Below are positions 16,396 to 24,304 of a stretch of 64,000 bases of DNA, in pieces (the stretch's first letter is position 1; every line of letters starts with the position of its first letter). Below the pieces are notes generated by a model. It saw only the letters and a program-made list of their open reading frames with translations, made no database searches and was not told the origin of the DNA. The stretch lies in NCBI GenBank assembly GCA_020050835.1, contig JAGVKB010000154.1, forward strand, positions 124,001 to 188,000. The letters are read 5' to 3'. The position numbers and the translations under genes were made by a program. Source of the DNA: Candidatus Obscuribacterales bacterium (GTDB lineage: Bacteria > Cyanobacteriota > Vampirovibrionia > Obscuribacterales > Obscuribacteraceae).

Positions 16396-17517
16396 TTAGG
16401 TTGCCCGGCGCAGCACGTCTATCACACGCTCTTGTTGAGCTTCCGTCAGCTCGGCAAACATAGGCAAACTCAGTATCTTGCCAGCCAGCGCTTCTGCAAC
16501 CGGAAAGGTGCCTTGCTTGTAGCCTAGATTGCTGTATGCATCCTGCAGATGCACCGGCTTGGGATAATGAATCCCGGTTTGAACGTTGCTTGCATTCATC
16601 GCTTGCTGCACTCTTGCTCTATCGTCCACTTGCACTACATACAGGTGGAAAACCGACAGATTGCCTGGTGCGACGTAAGGCACGACTACGCCGGGCAGAT
16701 CGGCCAATTTGCTTTCGTAGTAGTCTGCATGCCGCTGGCGGAGAGCATTCCAGCTGTCCAGATGCGGCAGCTTCACATTGAGGATTGCCGCTTGAATCGT
16801 ATCTAGCCGGAAATTGTGCCCGACTAATTCATGCTCGTACTTTCTGCGCGAGCCATGATCGCGCAACAGCTTCACTTTCTCAGCAGTCTCCGCGCAATTG
16901 GTGACGACAGCACCGCCATCACCGGCGGCTCCCAGGTTCTTGCCCGGATAGAAGCTGAAGCAAGAGACGTCAGACAGTGTGCCGACTCTCACGCCTTTGT
17001 AGAGAGCACCATGAGCCTGGCAAGCATCCTCTACCACCTTCAAGTTGTGCTTGGCGGCGATCGCGCCAATAGCGTCCAAATCTGCCGGTTGGCCAAACAG
17101 GTGAACCGGGATAATCGCCTTGGTCTTGCTGGTAATGGCGGCTTCAATCGCGGCCGGATCGAGATTGTATGTCAGCGGGCAGGCATCAACAAAGCGCGGA
17201 GTTGCTCCGGTAAAGGAGATCGCTTCGGCGGTGGCGATAAACGTGTTGGCGACGGTAATCACCTCGTCACCCGGACCGATGTCGAGCGCCAACAATGCAA
17301 GATGCAGCGCAGCTGTTCCGCTGTTCAGGCTTACACAAAATTTGGCGTTGTTGTATTGCGCAAACGCTTGCTCAAATTCGGCCACAGCCGGGCCCAGAAT
17401 AAAACCAGTGGACTCGAACACCGGAGCGAGCGCTTTGTCTATCTCCGGTTTGAGGCTGCGAAACTGCGCCGGCAGATCGATGAACGGCACGGAGTTTCCG
17501 ATTATCGTGGCAGACAT
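16396..17517 (-). CDS. DegT family aminotransferase, WlbE/WbpE-like
   Basis: 373 residues. PLP-site features: SLNSGTAALHLAL, VVEDACQAHGALYKG (Asp for pyridine N) and SFYPGKNLGAAGDGGA with the catalytic Lys. AAGAGGATT lies before the ATG. The start sits 16 nt inside the end of the acyltransferase gene, and a 3-dehydrogenase of the Gfo/Idh/MocA family lies just upstream. This trio is the known set for 3-amination of UDP-GlcNAc uronic acid (WlbA, WlbE, WlbB; WbpB, WbpE, WbpD), so the predicted reaction is glutamate-dependent 3-amination of the 3-keto uronate. Related FdtB-type enzymes are an alternative, but no FdtA-like ketoisomerase is present. Confidence 0.87.
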   Translation of the reverse strand: MSATIIGNSVPFIDLPAQFRSLKPEIDKALAPVFESTGFILGPAVAEFEQAFAQYNNAKFCVSLNSGTAALHLALLALDIGPGDEVITVANTFIATAEAISFTGATPRFVDACPLTYNLDPAAIEAAITSKTKAIIPVHLFGQPADLDAIGAIAAKHNLKVVEDACQAHGALYKGVRVGTLSDVSCFSFYPGKNLGAAGDGGAVVTNCAETAEKVKLLRDHGSRRKYEHELVGHNFRLDTIQAAILNVKLPHLDSWNALRQRHADYYESKLADLPGVVVPYVAPGNLSVFHLYVVQVDDRARVQQAMNASNVQTGIHYPKPVHLQDAYSNLGYKQGTFPVAEALAGKILSLPMFAELTEAQQERVIDVLRRAT

Positions 17518-18035
17518 TGTGAATCCTCTTTAGCCAGCGCCATTTGCGCTTTGTCCCCTTCCCTCAAGACTCTCGCCGGATTTCCCACGACCACCGCACC
17601 AGGTGGAACATCCTTCGTCACAACCGCACCGGCTCCGACAAGCGCGCCGGCACCGACAGTAACATTGCAAAGTATGACGGCACCAGATCCAATCGAAGCT
17701 CCCCGCTCAACGACGGTCGGATTCACCTTCCAATCGGCTTCTGTTTGCAAGCGTCCGCCGGGAGCCGTTGCGCGCGGCTCGGGATCGTTAATGAACATGA
17801 CGCCGTGACCGATGAAAACCTCATCTTCGATCGTCACTCCTTCACACACGAAAGTATGGCTGGAGATTTTGCAGTAATCACCGACCGACGCCTTCTTTTG
17901 AATCTCGACGAAGCTTCCGATCTTGCAGTTGGCTCCAACCCGGCAGCCATAAAGATTGACAAAATCCGCCACATAGGTGCCCTCGCCAATTTCGACATCG
18001 GCGCTGATCTTTTGCAATGGTCCAGGTTTAATCAT
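17502..18035 (-). CDS. wlbB: Hexapeptide-repeat N-acetyltransferase, WlbB/WbpD-like
   Basis: 177 residues forming a left-handed beta-helix from repeated hexapeptides (for example VEIGEG, CKIGSF, ASIGSG, VTVGAG, ALVGAG). The loop HGVMFINDPEPRA is characteristic of WlbB/WbpD, which acetylate the 3-amino group of UDP-GlcNAc3NA with acetyl-CoA; its His is the likely base. Ends with the usual GNPARVLRE. Nineteen nt separate it from the dehydrogenase gene and its 3' end overlaps the aminotransferase by 16 nt, so the three genes are expressed together. FdtC/QdtC sugar acetyltransferases are the main alternative. Confidence 0.87.
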   Translation of the reverse strand: MIKPGPLQKISADVEIGEGTYVADFVNLYGCRVGANCKIGSFVEIQKKASVGDYCKISSHTFVCEGVTIEDEVFIGHGVMFINDPEPRATAPGGRLQTEADWKVNPTVVERGASIGSGAVILCNVTVGAGALVGAGAVVTKDVPPGAVVVGNPARVLREGDKAQMALAKEDSQCLPR

Positions 18036-18054
18036 TCGCTCTTAATTCCAATGC

Positions 18055-19137
18055 CTACTTGCTGCGGGTCTCCAGCGGAGCAAAACTCTGATTGGCGATC
18101 GGCGACGCCACTCCATCGGTCGGAATCTCCTGCGGTTGCCCAGTTTTCAACGATAGGTTGGCCGCTTCCATGATGCGCACTATTCTGAGACCGGAGCGAC
18201 CATCGGTAATCGGCTTCTGCCCATTCAAGACGCAATCGACGAAGTGAGAAACCTCTACTTTGAGCGCTTCGGTCAAGTCGTATACAGGCGAATACATATC
18301 GCCAATCCGGTAGGAGACTGAATTGACATAACTGCTGTCAACGTTTTGCGGCTCGGAGATGGAGATGCCCTTGTCGTAAATGCGAATCTTCTCCATCGGA
18401 GTGAGATCGTCGTAAGCGATCATTTTTTTTGTGCCGCCAATCAGCATCTGACGCACCTTCACTGGCGACAACCAACTGACATTAAAATGGGCGATCAAGT
18501 TGTTGTCGAAATTGAGAGTGATGTACGCGATGTCCTCGATGCCATTGCCGGCATGACAGGAGCCGGTTGCATGCACGGTTTTCGGTGTCTGCCCCAACAG
18601 GTAGTCCATGATGGACAGGTCGTGAGGAGCGAGGTCCCAGATTACATTTACATCACTTTGGAACAAGCCGAGGTTGATGCGCACGGAATCGAAGTAGAGG
18701 ATCTCACCCAATTCTCCACGCTCAATCGCTCCTTTGATGGTTCTGACTGCACCATGGTAGGCAAAGGTGTGATCGACCATCAAGGTTAACCCGCGCTCAT
18801 CCGCCAGAGCAACCAATTGAGCGCATTCGGCGGAGCTTCCGCACATCGGCTTCTCGACCAGCACGTGCTTGTTTGCCGACAACGCTTGTTGAGCCAGCCG
18901 AAAATGCGTCCGAACCGGCGTAGCGATCACAATTGCATCGAGCTCTGGATCGCTCAGCAGGTCCTGGTAATTGACGGTGGTTTTGACGGTGGGATAACGG
19001 CGCTCGAGCTTTGCCAGCTTTTCCGGCACAAGGTCGCAGACGTATTTCAAATCTACTCGCTCGTTTTCATAAAAGTTCCTAATCAGGTTGGGGCCCCAAT
19101 AGCCGCAGCCTACAACCCCGACGGAGAGCTGTCTCAC
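18055..19137 (-). CDS. wlbA: Gfo/Idh/MocA family sugar-nucleotide 3-dehydrogenase, WlbA-like
   Basis: 360 residues from the GTG at 19137, which has GAGAGGA 10 nt upstream; an in-frame TTG at 19146 is only 1 nt from that site. The N-terminal Rossmann fold starts VGVVGCGYWGPNLIRNF, and EKPMCGS is the conserved EKP block with the catalytic Lys. The C-terminal domain carries the YDLAPHDLSIMDYLLG-like segment (WDLAPHDLSI). WlbA/WbpB oxidises C3 of UDP-GlcNAc uronate, starting the UDP-GlcNAc(3NAc)A route. Together with the acyltransferase, aminotransferase and the distant 6-dehydrogenase at 1443, every step to UDP-GlcNAc3NAcA is present; no WbpI-type 2-epimerase is seen. Confidence 0.87.
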   Translation of the reverse strand: MRQLSVGVVGCGYWGPNLIRNFYENERVDLKYVCDLVPEKLAKLERRYPTVKTTVNYQDLLSDPELDAIVIATPVRTHFRLAQQALSANKHVLVEKPMCGSSAECAQLVALADERGLTLMVDHTFAYHGAVRTIKGAIERGELGEILYFDSVRINLGLFQSDVNVIWDLAPHDLSIMDYLLGQTPKTVHATGSCHAGNGIEDIAYITLNFDNNLIAHFNVSWLSPVKVRQMLIGGTKKMIAYDDLTPMEKIRIYDKGISISEPQNVDSSYVNSVSYRIGDMYSPVYDLTEALKVEVSHFVDCVLNGQKPITDGRSGLRIVRIMEAANLSLKTGQPQEIPTDGVASPIANQSFAPLETRSK

Positions 19138-19250
19138 AGCGCACAATTCCTCTCATTGAGAATGGACCTAATATGCTTCGTCCAATGATCTCATATGCCT
19201 GTGCTCGTTACAACCCGCGCACCGGCTGTGTGAGCTTTGAAGAGTTTCAT

Positions 19251-19272
19251 GGTCACGAAATTTGCTGTGACC
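19251..19272. other. Inverted repeat downstream of the SDR gene
   Basis: GGTCAC, a 10-nt loop, then GTGACC: a perfect 6-bp stem in the 172-nt gap between the SDR gene (ends at 19310 on the minus strand) and the WlbA-like gene (starts 19137). It may be an attenuating hairpin or an operator for the downstream genes. No T-run follows. Confidence 0.4.
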
Positions 19273-19309
19273 AGCGCTGATTAGAATTCGATCAGACAGC
19301 CTCGAGACA

Positions 19310-20302
19310 CTATTGCACCCGGGCAACTTGCTTATCGGCGACTCGCTGATTCTGCCACCAAGCGACCAGACGCTTCAAACCTTCCTCCAGTCCAATCTCT
19401 GACTTGAACCCGATCGCCCTTTCAGCCAGAGAAACATCGGCAAGACGCTTGCGTACAGCATTAACTTTTCGCTCGGGCTGAAACTCGATGGACAAATCCG
19501 AGTTCATCACGCGCAACAAAGCCTGTGCCAATTGGAGCAGACTGGTCTCTTGCCCGCTGGCGATGTTGAGACAGAGATCACCGGCATCGGCCTTCGCCGC
19601 CAGGATATTCGAGCGAGCGATGTCTTCAATGAAAACGAAGTCCATCGTCTGGCTGCCGTCGCCCATGATGATCGGCGGCTGCCCGGCCACTATCCGCTCC
19701 ATCCAGCGAATCAACACTTCGGTATAGACACCGATTGTGTCCATGCGCGGACCGTAGATATTGAAGTAACGCAATGCAATGTAATCCAGTCCATACATTT
19801 CGTTGAAGCTCCTAAGCAAGCCTTCGTTGAAAGTTTTTGCTGCACCGTATATGGTGCGATTATTGAACGGATGATGAGCTTCGCCTGTTGGAAAGGATTC
19901 CGCCATGCCGTAAACAGACGCCGAAGAGGCCGCAACAACCCGTTTTACTTTCTCCGCCACACAGGCTTCGAGCACATTGAAAGTGCCCGTGCACATAATG
20001 TCCAACGCCAGCCTGGGGTCCTCTGCGCAATGAGTGATGCGAATAGCCGCCTGATGGAAGACCAGATCGATTCCGGCAGTCAGCTCGCGTACGAGAGCAG
20101 CGTCTCGAATGTCGCCGTTGACGACTTTTAGCAGGCCATCCGGAAACGGACCGGCGAGATTCTCCACCCTTCCCCGCGTAAAGTTATCGAGCACCACAAT
20201 CTGCTTAACGCCTTCAGCTACAAGCTGATCGGCGATATGCGATCCAACCAATCCGGCCCCGCCGGTAATTAAAACTCGACTGTCTTTTAGCTCTGCCATC
20301 AT
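19310..20302 (-). CDS. NAD-dependent epimerase (extended SDR, GalE-like)
   Basis: 330 residues from the ATG at 20302 (GGAGA about 13 nt upstream; the TTG at 20311 and ATG at 20299 are alternatives). Cofactor motif TGGAGLVGSH, then VVLDNFTRG, the catalytic segment ASSASVYG and the YGAAK YxxxK pair, followed by RYFNIYGPRMD. These are features of UDP-hexose and UDP-hexosamine 4-epimerases. It is the first gene of the minus-strand unit that continues with the WlbA/B/E set, though a 172-nt gap with a hairpin separates them. Likely epimerises UDP-Glc(NAc) or a uronate. Confidence 0.85.
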   Translation of the reverse strand: MMAELKDSRVLITGGAGLVGSHIADQLVAEGVKQIVVLDNFTRGRVENLAGPFPDGLLKVVNGDIRDAALVRELTAGIDLVFHQAAIRITHCAEDPRLALDIMCTGTFNVLEACVAEKVKRVVAASSASVYGMAESFPTGEAHHPFNNRTIYGAAKTFNEGLLRSFNEMYGLDYIALRYFNIYGPRMDTIGVYTEVLIRWMERIVAGQPPIIMGDGSQTMDFVFIEDIARSNILAAKADAGDLCLNIASGQETSLLQLAQALLRVMNSDLSIEFQPERKVNAVRKRLADVSLAERAIGFKSEIGLEEGLKRLVAWWQNQRVADKQVARVQ

Positions 20303-20336
20303 GCTCACCAAGTCTCCACTAATAAAAGCTCAATAG

Positions 20337-20372
20337 ATTTTATCTAGCTGAACGAACTCAATAGTGAAACAA
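20337..20372 (-). promoter_or_regulatory. Possible promoter of the SDR gene (TGTTTCA...TAAAAT)
   Basis: On the minus strand TTGTTTCA (20372-20365) lies 22 nt before TAAAAT (20342-20337), about 35 nt upstream of the start at 20302. It resembles the TTTCA-then-minus-10 layout found before four other minus-strand genes. No classical -35 is present at 17 nt. Confidence 0.35.
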
Positions 20373-20477
20373 GTCTCATTCGTAACGGATCCTGGCTGAA
20401 GGGTAAAATTTGCCAGCGTTTTACCTAAAATAGCGGCTCAAAACTACGTGCACGGACTGACCGTCGCCTAACTTCAC

Positions 20478-22481
20478 TTGCAATTCAAATTCAACCGAGC
20501 CCTTATCCTCGTGCCAGCTGCGCTCGCGCTGCTCTATCTGCTTTTGCTCACGGTTCCATGCAAGTTTCAAGCGCTCCACCCGCCGTTGCTGGATGACTGC
20601 TGGTGTTACGCCTTGAACATGCTGACGCCATCAGGATATACCTTCGGTCAGGACGTCGTCTTCACTTACGGACCGCTCGGTTACCTGCTAGAGCCCCGAA
20701 ATTTGTTTTCAAGTATGACCGACAGCAGCCTCGTGTTCATTTCAATCATGGCTGTCTGGGCAGCAACTCTTACGGCGTATTTGATCGCCGCTGATCGAAA
20801 ACAGCAGTTTTTCGTCTTTGTACTCTGCTTTTCGGTCGTCTATTCACTCCAGCTATCAGTCGATTATCACCTGCTGATCATCATCTTGCTCCTCTGCTAC
20901 CTCCCTTTCCGACTGAATCGACCGACAACTCTGGCCGGCAGCGTCGCCGGTCTGCTGGCCGGGATGCTTACGATGATGAAGTTCAACCTTGGTCTGAGCG
21001 CCTTGCTGAGCGTATTTCTAGCAGCCGCATGCTGGCGCCTCGAATTCAAAGCGAAAGCGACTCGTTCGATCGTAGCTACAATTGGCTCTTTCGCTTTCAC
21101 GTTTCTGCTTTTAAGCGCAGCTTACTTCAAATCGGCAGACAACCTTTTCGCCTGGATTCGCGGTTCAGTCGAGATTGCCAGCGGCTACAGTGCGACCATG
21201 GGATTGATCGATCCGGACAGCTCGCTGGCAGCAGCTTTGAGTCTTATGATCATTTTTGCAGCGGCGACTTCGATCTTGCTGCTCAAAAGGTCGCCGGCCG
21301 GCTATCCGTTCTTAATCGCCCTGCCTGGAATTCTTTTGGCCTACAAGCACAGCTTCGTTAGGCAAGATGCGCATCAAGCCTTTCTATTTACCTTTATGGC
21401 CGGAGTCTTGTCAGCTGTCGGGTTGGCCAGCCGCAATCAAAAGTCCTCCGCTCTAACCTATTGCTCTGTGCCGGTGGTAATTCTTTTGGGGCTGAAGGCG
21501 ATTTTAATGTCGGGTCAAACCGAGGCCGACCTCCTATACAACCTGAGCGCCAGCCCCGGTCTGTTGAAGTTGAATCGACTGATGCACATCAATCAATTGA
21601 AAGCAGAGCTGGACAGACAAACTGAGCGGAGCGCATCTGAATGCCGGTTGCCAGCCACAATCTTACAACGCATAAAGCAAGCAGGAGATGCGCCGGTTGG
21701 GACTCTACCAAATTGTATCGGTTACTGCCCGGCCAACGGTTTACGCTGGAGCCCGCTACCGGTTCTACAACTCTACTCCGCCTACACACCGTATTTAGAC
21801 AAGCTCTGCGCAGTTCATTTCGAAAAGGAGGATGCACCGAAATTTGTGATCTTCGGTTCAAACAGATATCTAGACGTCGACCTGGGTGAGATCGATCATC
21901 GGCACCCGCTGCTCGAAGCTCCATTGACGACGCTGGCCTTGCTCGAGAAATACCAATTGGCGGAGTCGCAAGCGCAAAGCAATGTCATTTTGCTGGAGCG
22001 GAAAGCCGCAACAGCGCACGCCACTTTCACGGACTTAAACACAACCCAGCAGCGGCTCGAGGAGTGGCTGCCGGTGCCTGGTTCAGACCGCCCGCTGCTG
22101 GCATGCATAAAACTCACCGCCACTCCGGGCGGAGCCTTGCTGCCACCACTTTATCAATTGCCGCCGGTCGAATTAGAAGTAGCCTTCCCGGAGGGAAACC
22201 GCTCCTGGCGCATGACTCCGGCTAATCTCAAGTCCGGGTTGTTGATCAATCGCCTTCCCCGAAACTACTGCGAGCTAGCAACTGTTTTCTCGGGAGAGAA
22301 TCCCAGTCACGTGCAGGCCGTCAGGCTGACCGGACCGGGCTGCAAACTGTTCAAGAAAGCGTTCGAGATAAAGTGGGTAAAGGTCAGCTTCGATCAGCCG
22401 GAAAATGGCAGATTGCAGGGCTCAACGGCGACCGGGCCGGCACCGTTGTCCGGCGAGACATCATCCTACAGCTGCAAGTGA
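20478..22481 (+). CDS. Large polytopic membrane protein, unassigned (GT-C-like)
   Basis: 667 residues starting at a TTG, which is the only start ahead of the first hydrophobic helix (residues about 8-26). About ten membrane segments occupy the first 330 residues, and a soluble domain of about 320 residues follows. The first loop has an acidic pair (PPLLDDCWCYALN) and VFTYGPLGYLLEPRN, a YGPLG motif I have seen in uncharacterised GT-C-like proteins. The sequence supports a membrane glycosyltransferase, but I cannot name the family. The last 16 nt overlap the end of the converging RmlD-like gene. Confidence 0.6.
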   Translation: MQFKFNRALILVPAALALLYLLLLTVPCKFQALHPPLLDDCWCYALNMLTPSGYTFGQDVVFTYGPLGYLLEPRNLFSSMTDSSLVFISIMAVWAATLTAYLIAADRKQQFFVFVLCFSVVYSLQLSVDYHLLIIILLLCYLPFRLNRPTTLAGSVAGLLAGMLTMMKFNLGLSALLSVFLAAACWRLEFKAKATRSIVATIGSFAFTFLLLSAAYFKSADNLFAWIRGSVEIASGYSATMGLIDPDSSLAAALSLMIIFAAATSILLLKRSPAGYPFLIALPGILLAYKHSFVRQDAHQAFLFTFMAGVLSAVGLASRNQKSSALTYCSVPVVILLGLKAILMSGQTEADLLYNLSASPGLLKLNRLMHINQLKAELDRQTERSASECRLPATILQRIKQAGDAPVGTLPNCIGYCPANGLRWSPLPVLQLYSAYTPYLDKLCAVHFEKEDAPKFVIFGSNRYLDVDLGEIDHRHPLLEAPLTTLALLEKYQLAESQAQSNVILLERKAATAHATFTDLNTTQQRLEEWLPVPGSDRPLLACIKLTATPGGALLPPLYQLPPVELEVAFPEGNRSWRMTPANLKSGLLINRLPRNYCELATVFSGENPSHVQAVRLTGPGCKLFKKAFEIKWVKVSFDQPENGRLQGSTATGPAPLSGETSSYSCK

Positions 22482-23368
22482 TCGCCGCCAATGCCGGCGA
22501 GCGAATCCTCGATGCAGCGCCACAAATCCGGCGGCGAAAGACCAAGTTCTCGCTCCAGGTGGCTGGCGTCCAACGTGCAGTGACGGTTGGCGGGATATAG
22601 TGTCAGACCAGCTTCCGCCATCGTGACGGCACGCACCAGCGCGCGATCGATCTCCAAGCTCTCAGCCACTCGATAGGCCGTATCAGCATAGCTGGTCTCC
22701 TCCTTCGCTGAAATCTGAAAGATACCGGTATGCGAACTTTCGCTCAGAGCGGAGAGCGCCGTTACGACGAAATCGAGCGGCACAGGCGCCCAAAACAAGT
22801 CGACGAAAGCCTCGACGACTCGAGAAGATCGCCAGTCGTTTAGCCAGCGCTCGAAAATGGCCGGCCTGCCGGCGAGCACCTTGCTCAGCCTGACTATTGC
22901 ATGCTGGCCTGATATCGAAGTCAAGAACTGCTCGACTTCAGCCTTCTGACGTCCGTACTCGCTCAGCGGGCTTGGCACTGCTTCCGGTGGCATGTTCGGA
23001 TGTAGCCCGTCAAAAACTTGATTGGTCGACAGAAAGATGATTCGACAGCCGCTCTCGGCAAGGCGCCGGCAGACGTACTTTGTCCCTTCGACATTGATGC
23101 CGGCCGTGTACTCCGGCTGATCGCGGCAGAAATCAACTTTTGCAATAGCCGCGCAAACAACTGCCACTGCAGGTGGATCATCATAGACCTTCCGATCGGC
23201 TTGATCAGGAGCGGCCAGGTCGAGACGGAGGGCAGCGTTGGCGTTCGACTGCAATCGCCTGCTCGTACCGCGCGCAGGAGTTCCAGCCCTCTTCAACCGG
23301 TCGAGCAAGGCTGAGCCGACTGTGCTATCCGCTCCAATTACCAGCACTCCTTGCGCAGCGAAAGACAT
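22466..23368 (-). CDS. RmlD-like sugar-nucleotide reductase (SDR)
   Basis: 300 residues, the size of dTDP-4-dehydrorhamnose reductases. Motifs: VLVIGADSTVGSALLD cofactor loop, VCAAIAKVDFCRDQP, the STNQVFDG block with the catalytic Thr/Ser, and SEYGRQKAEVEQFL with YxxxK. The fold and motifs are those of RmlD and related 4-keto-sugar reductases such as those making deoxy-hexoses. No RmlA, RmlB or RmlC is next to it, so the substrate is open; the dehydratase-like SDR at 28119 could feed it. Single or leading gene on the minus strand, 24 nt downstream of the frameshifted methyltransferase. Confidence 0.82.
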   Translation of the reverse strand: MSFAAQGVLVIGADSTVGSALLDRLKRAGTPARGTSRRLQSNANAALRLDLAAPDQADRKVYDDPPAVAVVCAAIAKVDFCRDQPEYTAGINVEGTKYVCRRLAESGCRIIFLSTNQVFDGLHPNMPPEAVPSPLSEYGRQKAEVEQFLTSISGQHAIVRLSKVLAGRPAIFERWLNDWRSSRVVEAFVDLFWAPVPLDFVVTALSALSESSHTGIFQISAKEETSYADTAYRVAESLEIDRALVRAVTMAEAGLTLYPANRHCTLDASHLERELGLSPPDLWRCIEDSLAGIGGDHLQL

Positions 23369-23392
23369 CGTTTTAGAAGCTCGAGCGCGAAA

Positions 23393-24078
23393 CTATTTCT
23401 TGCCGACGCAAAGCGCAAACAAATAATGAGCCATCGGATAGAACCCGGTGTGGACCACTTCATCATTCATCGAGAAGATAAACACATTATGGAAGTACTT
23501 TTCCATCAAAGTCTTCCAACCTTTTGCGCCTTTGCAATTAACATGCCCCTGCTTGCTGTATTCGGAGGCATATGTCTGCGATTCGAGCGAGGGCGTGCCA
23601 ACCAAAAACACGCCTTGCGGCTTCAAACAGGCTGCGATGTTTTTCACGAACAAATCTTCTTGGTCAGCCGCTATATGTTCGATGACATCGAGACTGTAGG
23701 CAGCATCGAACTCCCCTTCGACCGGGCCGGACAGCATGTCGTGAACCCGACAGTCAAACTGCCAACGCTCTGACATGCGCTCCTTTGCGTCGTCTACAAA
23801 CACCTGGTCGAAATCGACAGCAGTCAGCTCTTTTACTTCCTGAAGCACCAGTCGTGAGCCAACGCATCGCCACAGCCAACTTCCAAAACCTTTTGACGCC
23901 CCGAGAGCATCTTGGCGACGAATTTGCTTCGTGCCAAAACGAAGAGCAGATGCCTGGGATCATCACGCCAGAGCTGATTGGTGCACAAACCCAGCGAACT
24001 GAGACCTTCACTGTCTCTAATCGCCACCTGAACTTGATATTGAGGCTCTTTCGTCTGCTCTATAGTGCTCATATCCAT
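23393..24078 (-). pseudogene. Class I methyltransferase, broken by a frameshift
   Basis: Two adjacent minus-strand frames together make one methyltransferase. The first (from about 24078) contains [14 protein letters not shown] motif I, and then runs into a TAA. The second (to 23393) carries the rest: TAVDFDQVFVDDA (acidic motif), FDAAYSLDVIEHI (motif IV) and GVFLVGTPSLESQTYAS. Joining the frames after DALA with a one-base slip near 23855-23862 gives [15 protein letters not shown], which reads as natural sequence. So one base appears lost relative to the ancestor. A sequencing error or programmed frameshift cannot be excluded, but no slippery heptamer is visible. The second part retains no motif I and should be inactive alone. 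Confidence 0.75.
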
Positions 24079-24187
24079 CACCTGAAAACGGGTAGTAAAA
24101 GTTCACTCTCATGGCCCGCATAGCCCCGAGCGACTTCCCAAGCCGGAAAAGTCCACGTCATTGTAGACTCTGCAGGGTTTCCGCTTC

Positions 24188-24225
24188 ATGAACAATCGGT
24201 CAGGTTCTGCCTTACGCTGAAATCA
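24188..24225 (-). promoter_or_regulatory. TGATTTCA element ahead of the frameshifted methyltransferase
   Basis: On the minus strand AATGATTTCAG (24227-24217) occurs upstream of the broken methyltransferase. At the spacing used before the YfhO and GT4 genes (24 nt) the hexamer is GTTCAT, a poor -10. It may be a decayed copy of the same promoter type. Confidence 0.35.
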
Positions 24226-24264
24226 TTCAACCACCGCCGGGAAAGGCCAGCGGTGAACAGCAGC

Positions 24265-24270
24265 TATAAT
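24265..24270 (+). promoter_or_regulatory. -10 box TATAAT upstream of the methyltransferase gene
   Basis: Perfect TATAAT followed by TG, 35 nt before the TTG start at 24305. There is no good -35 hexamer 16-18 nt upstream, so an activator or extended contacts would be needed. Confidence 0.5.
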
Positions 24271-24304
24271 TGTCCGATTGCAAAGTTTCCCGAGGGACTC
24301 CAAA

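Noticed and set aside
16831-17808. Plus-strand open frame of 325 codons across the WlbE and WlbB-like genes
   Set aside because: It runs antisense through two clear family members and shows no domain; overlap and composition mark it as a shadow frame.
18346-18789. Plus-strand open frame opposite the WlbA-like gene
   Set aside because: Antisense to a well-supported dehydrogenase, no start site signal and no domain.
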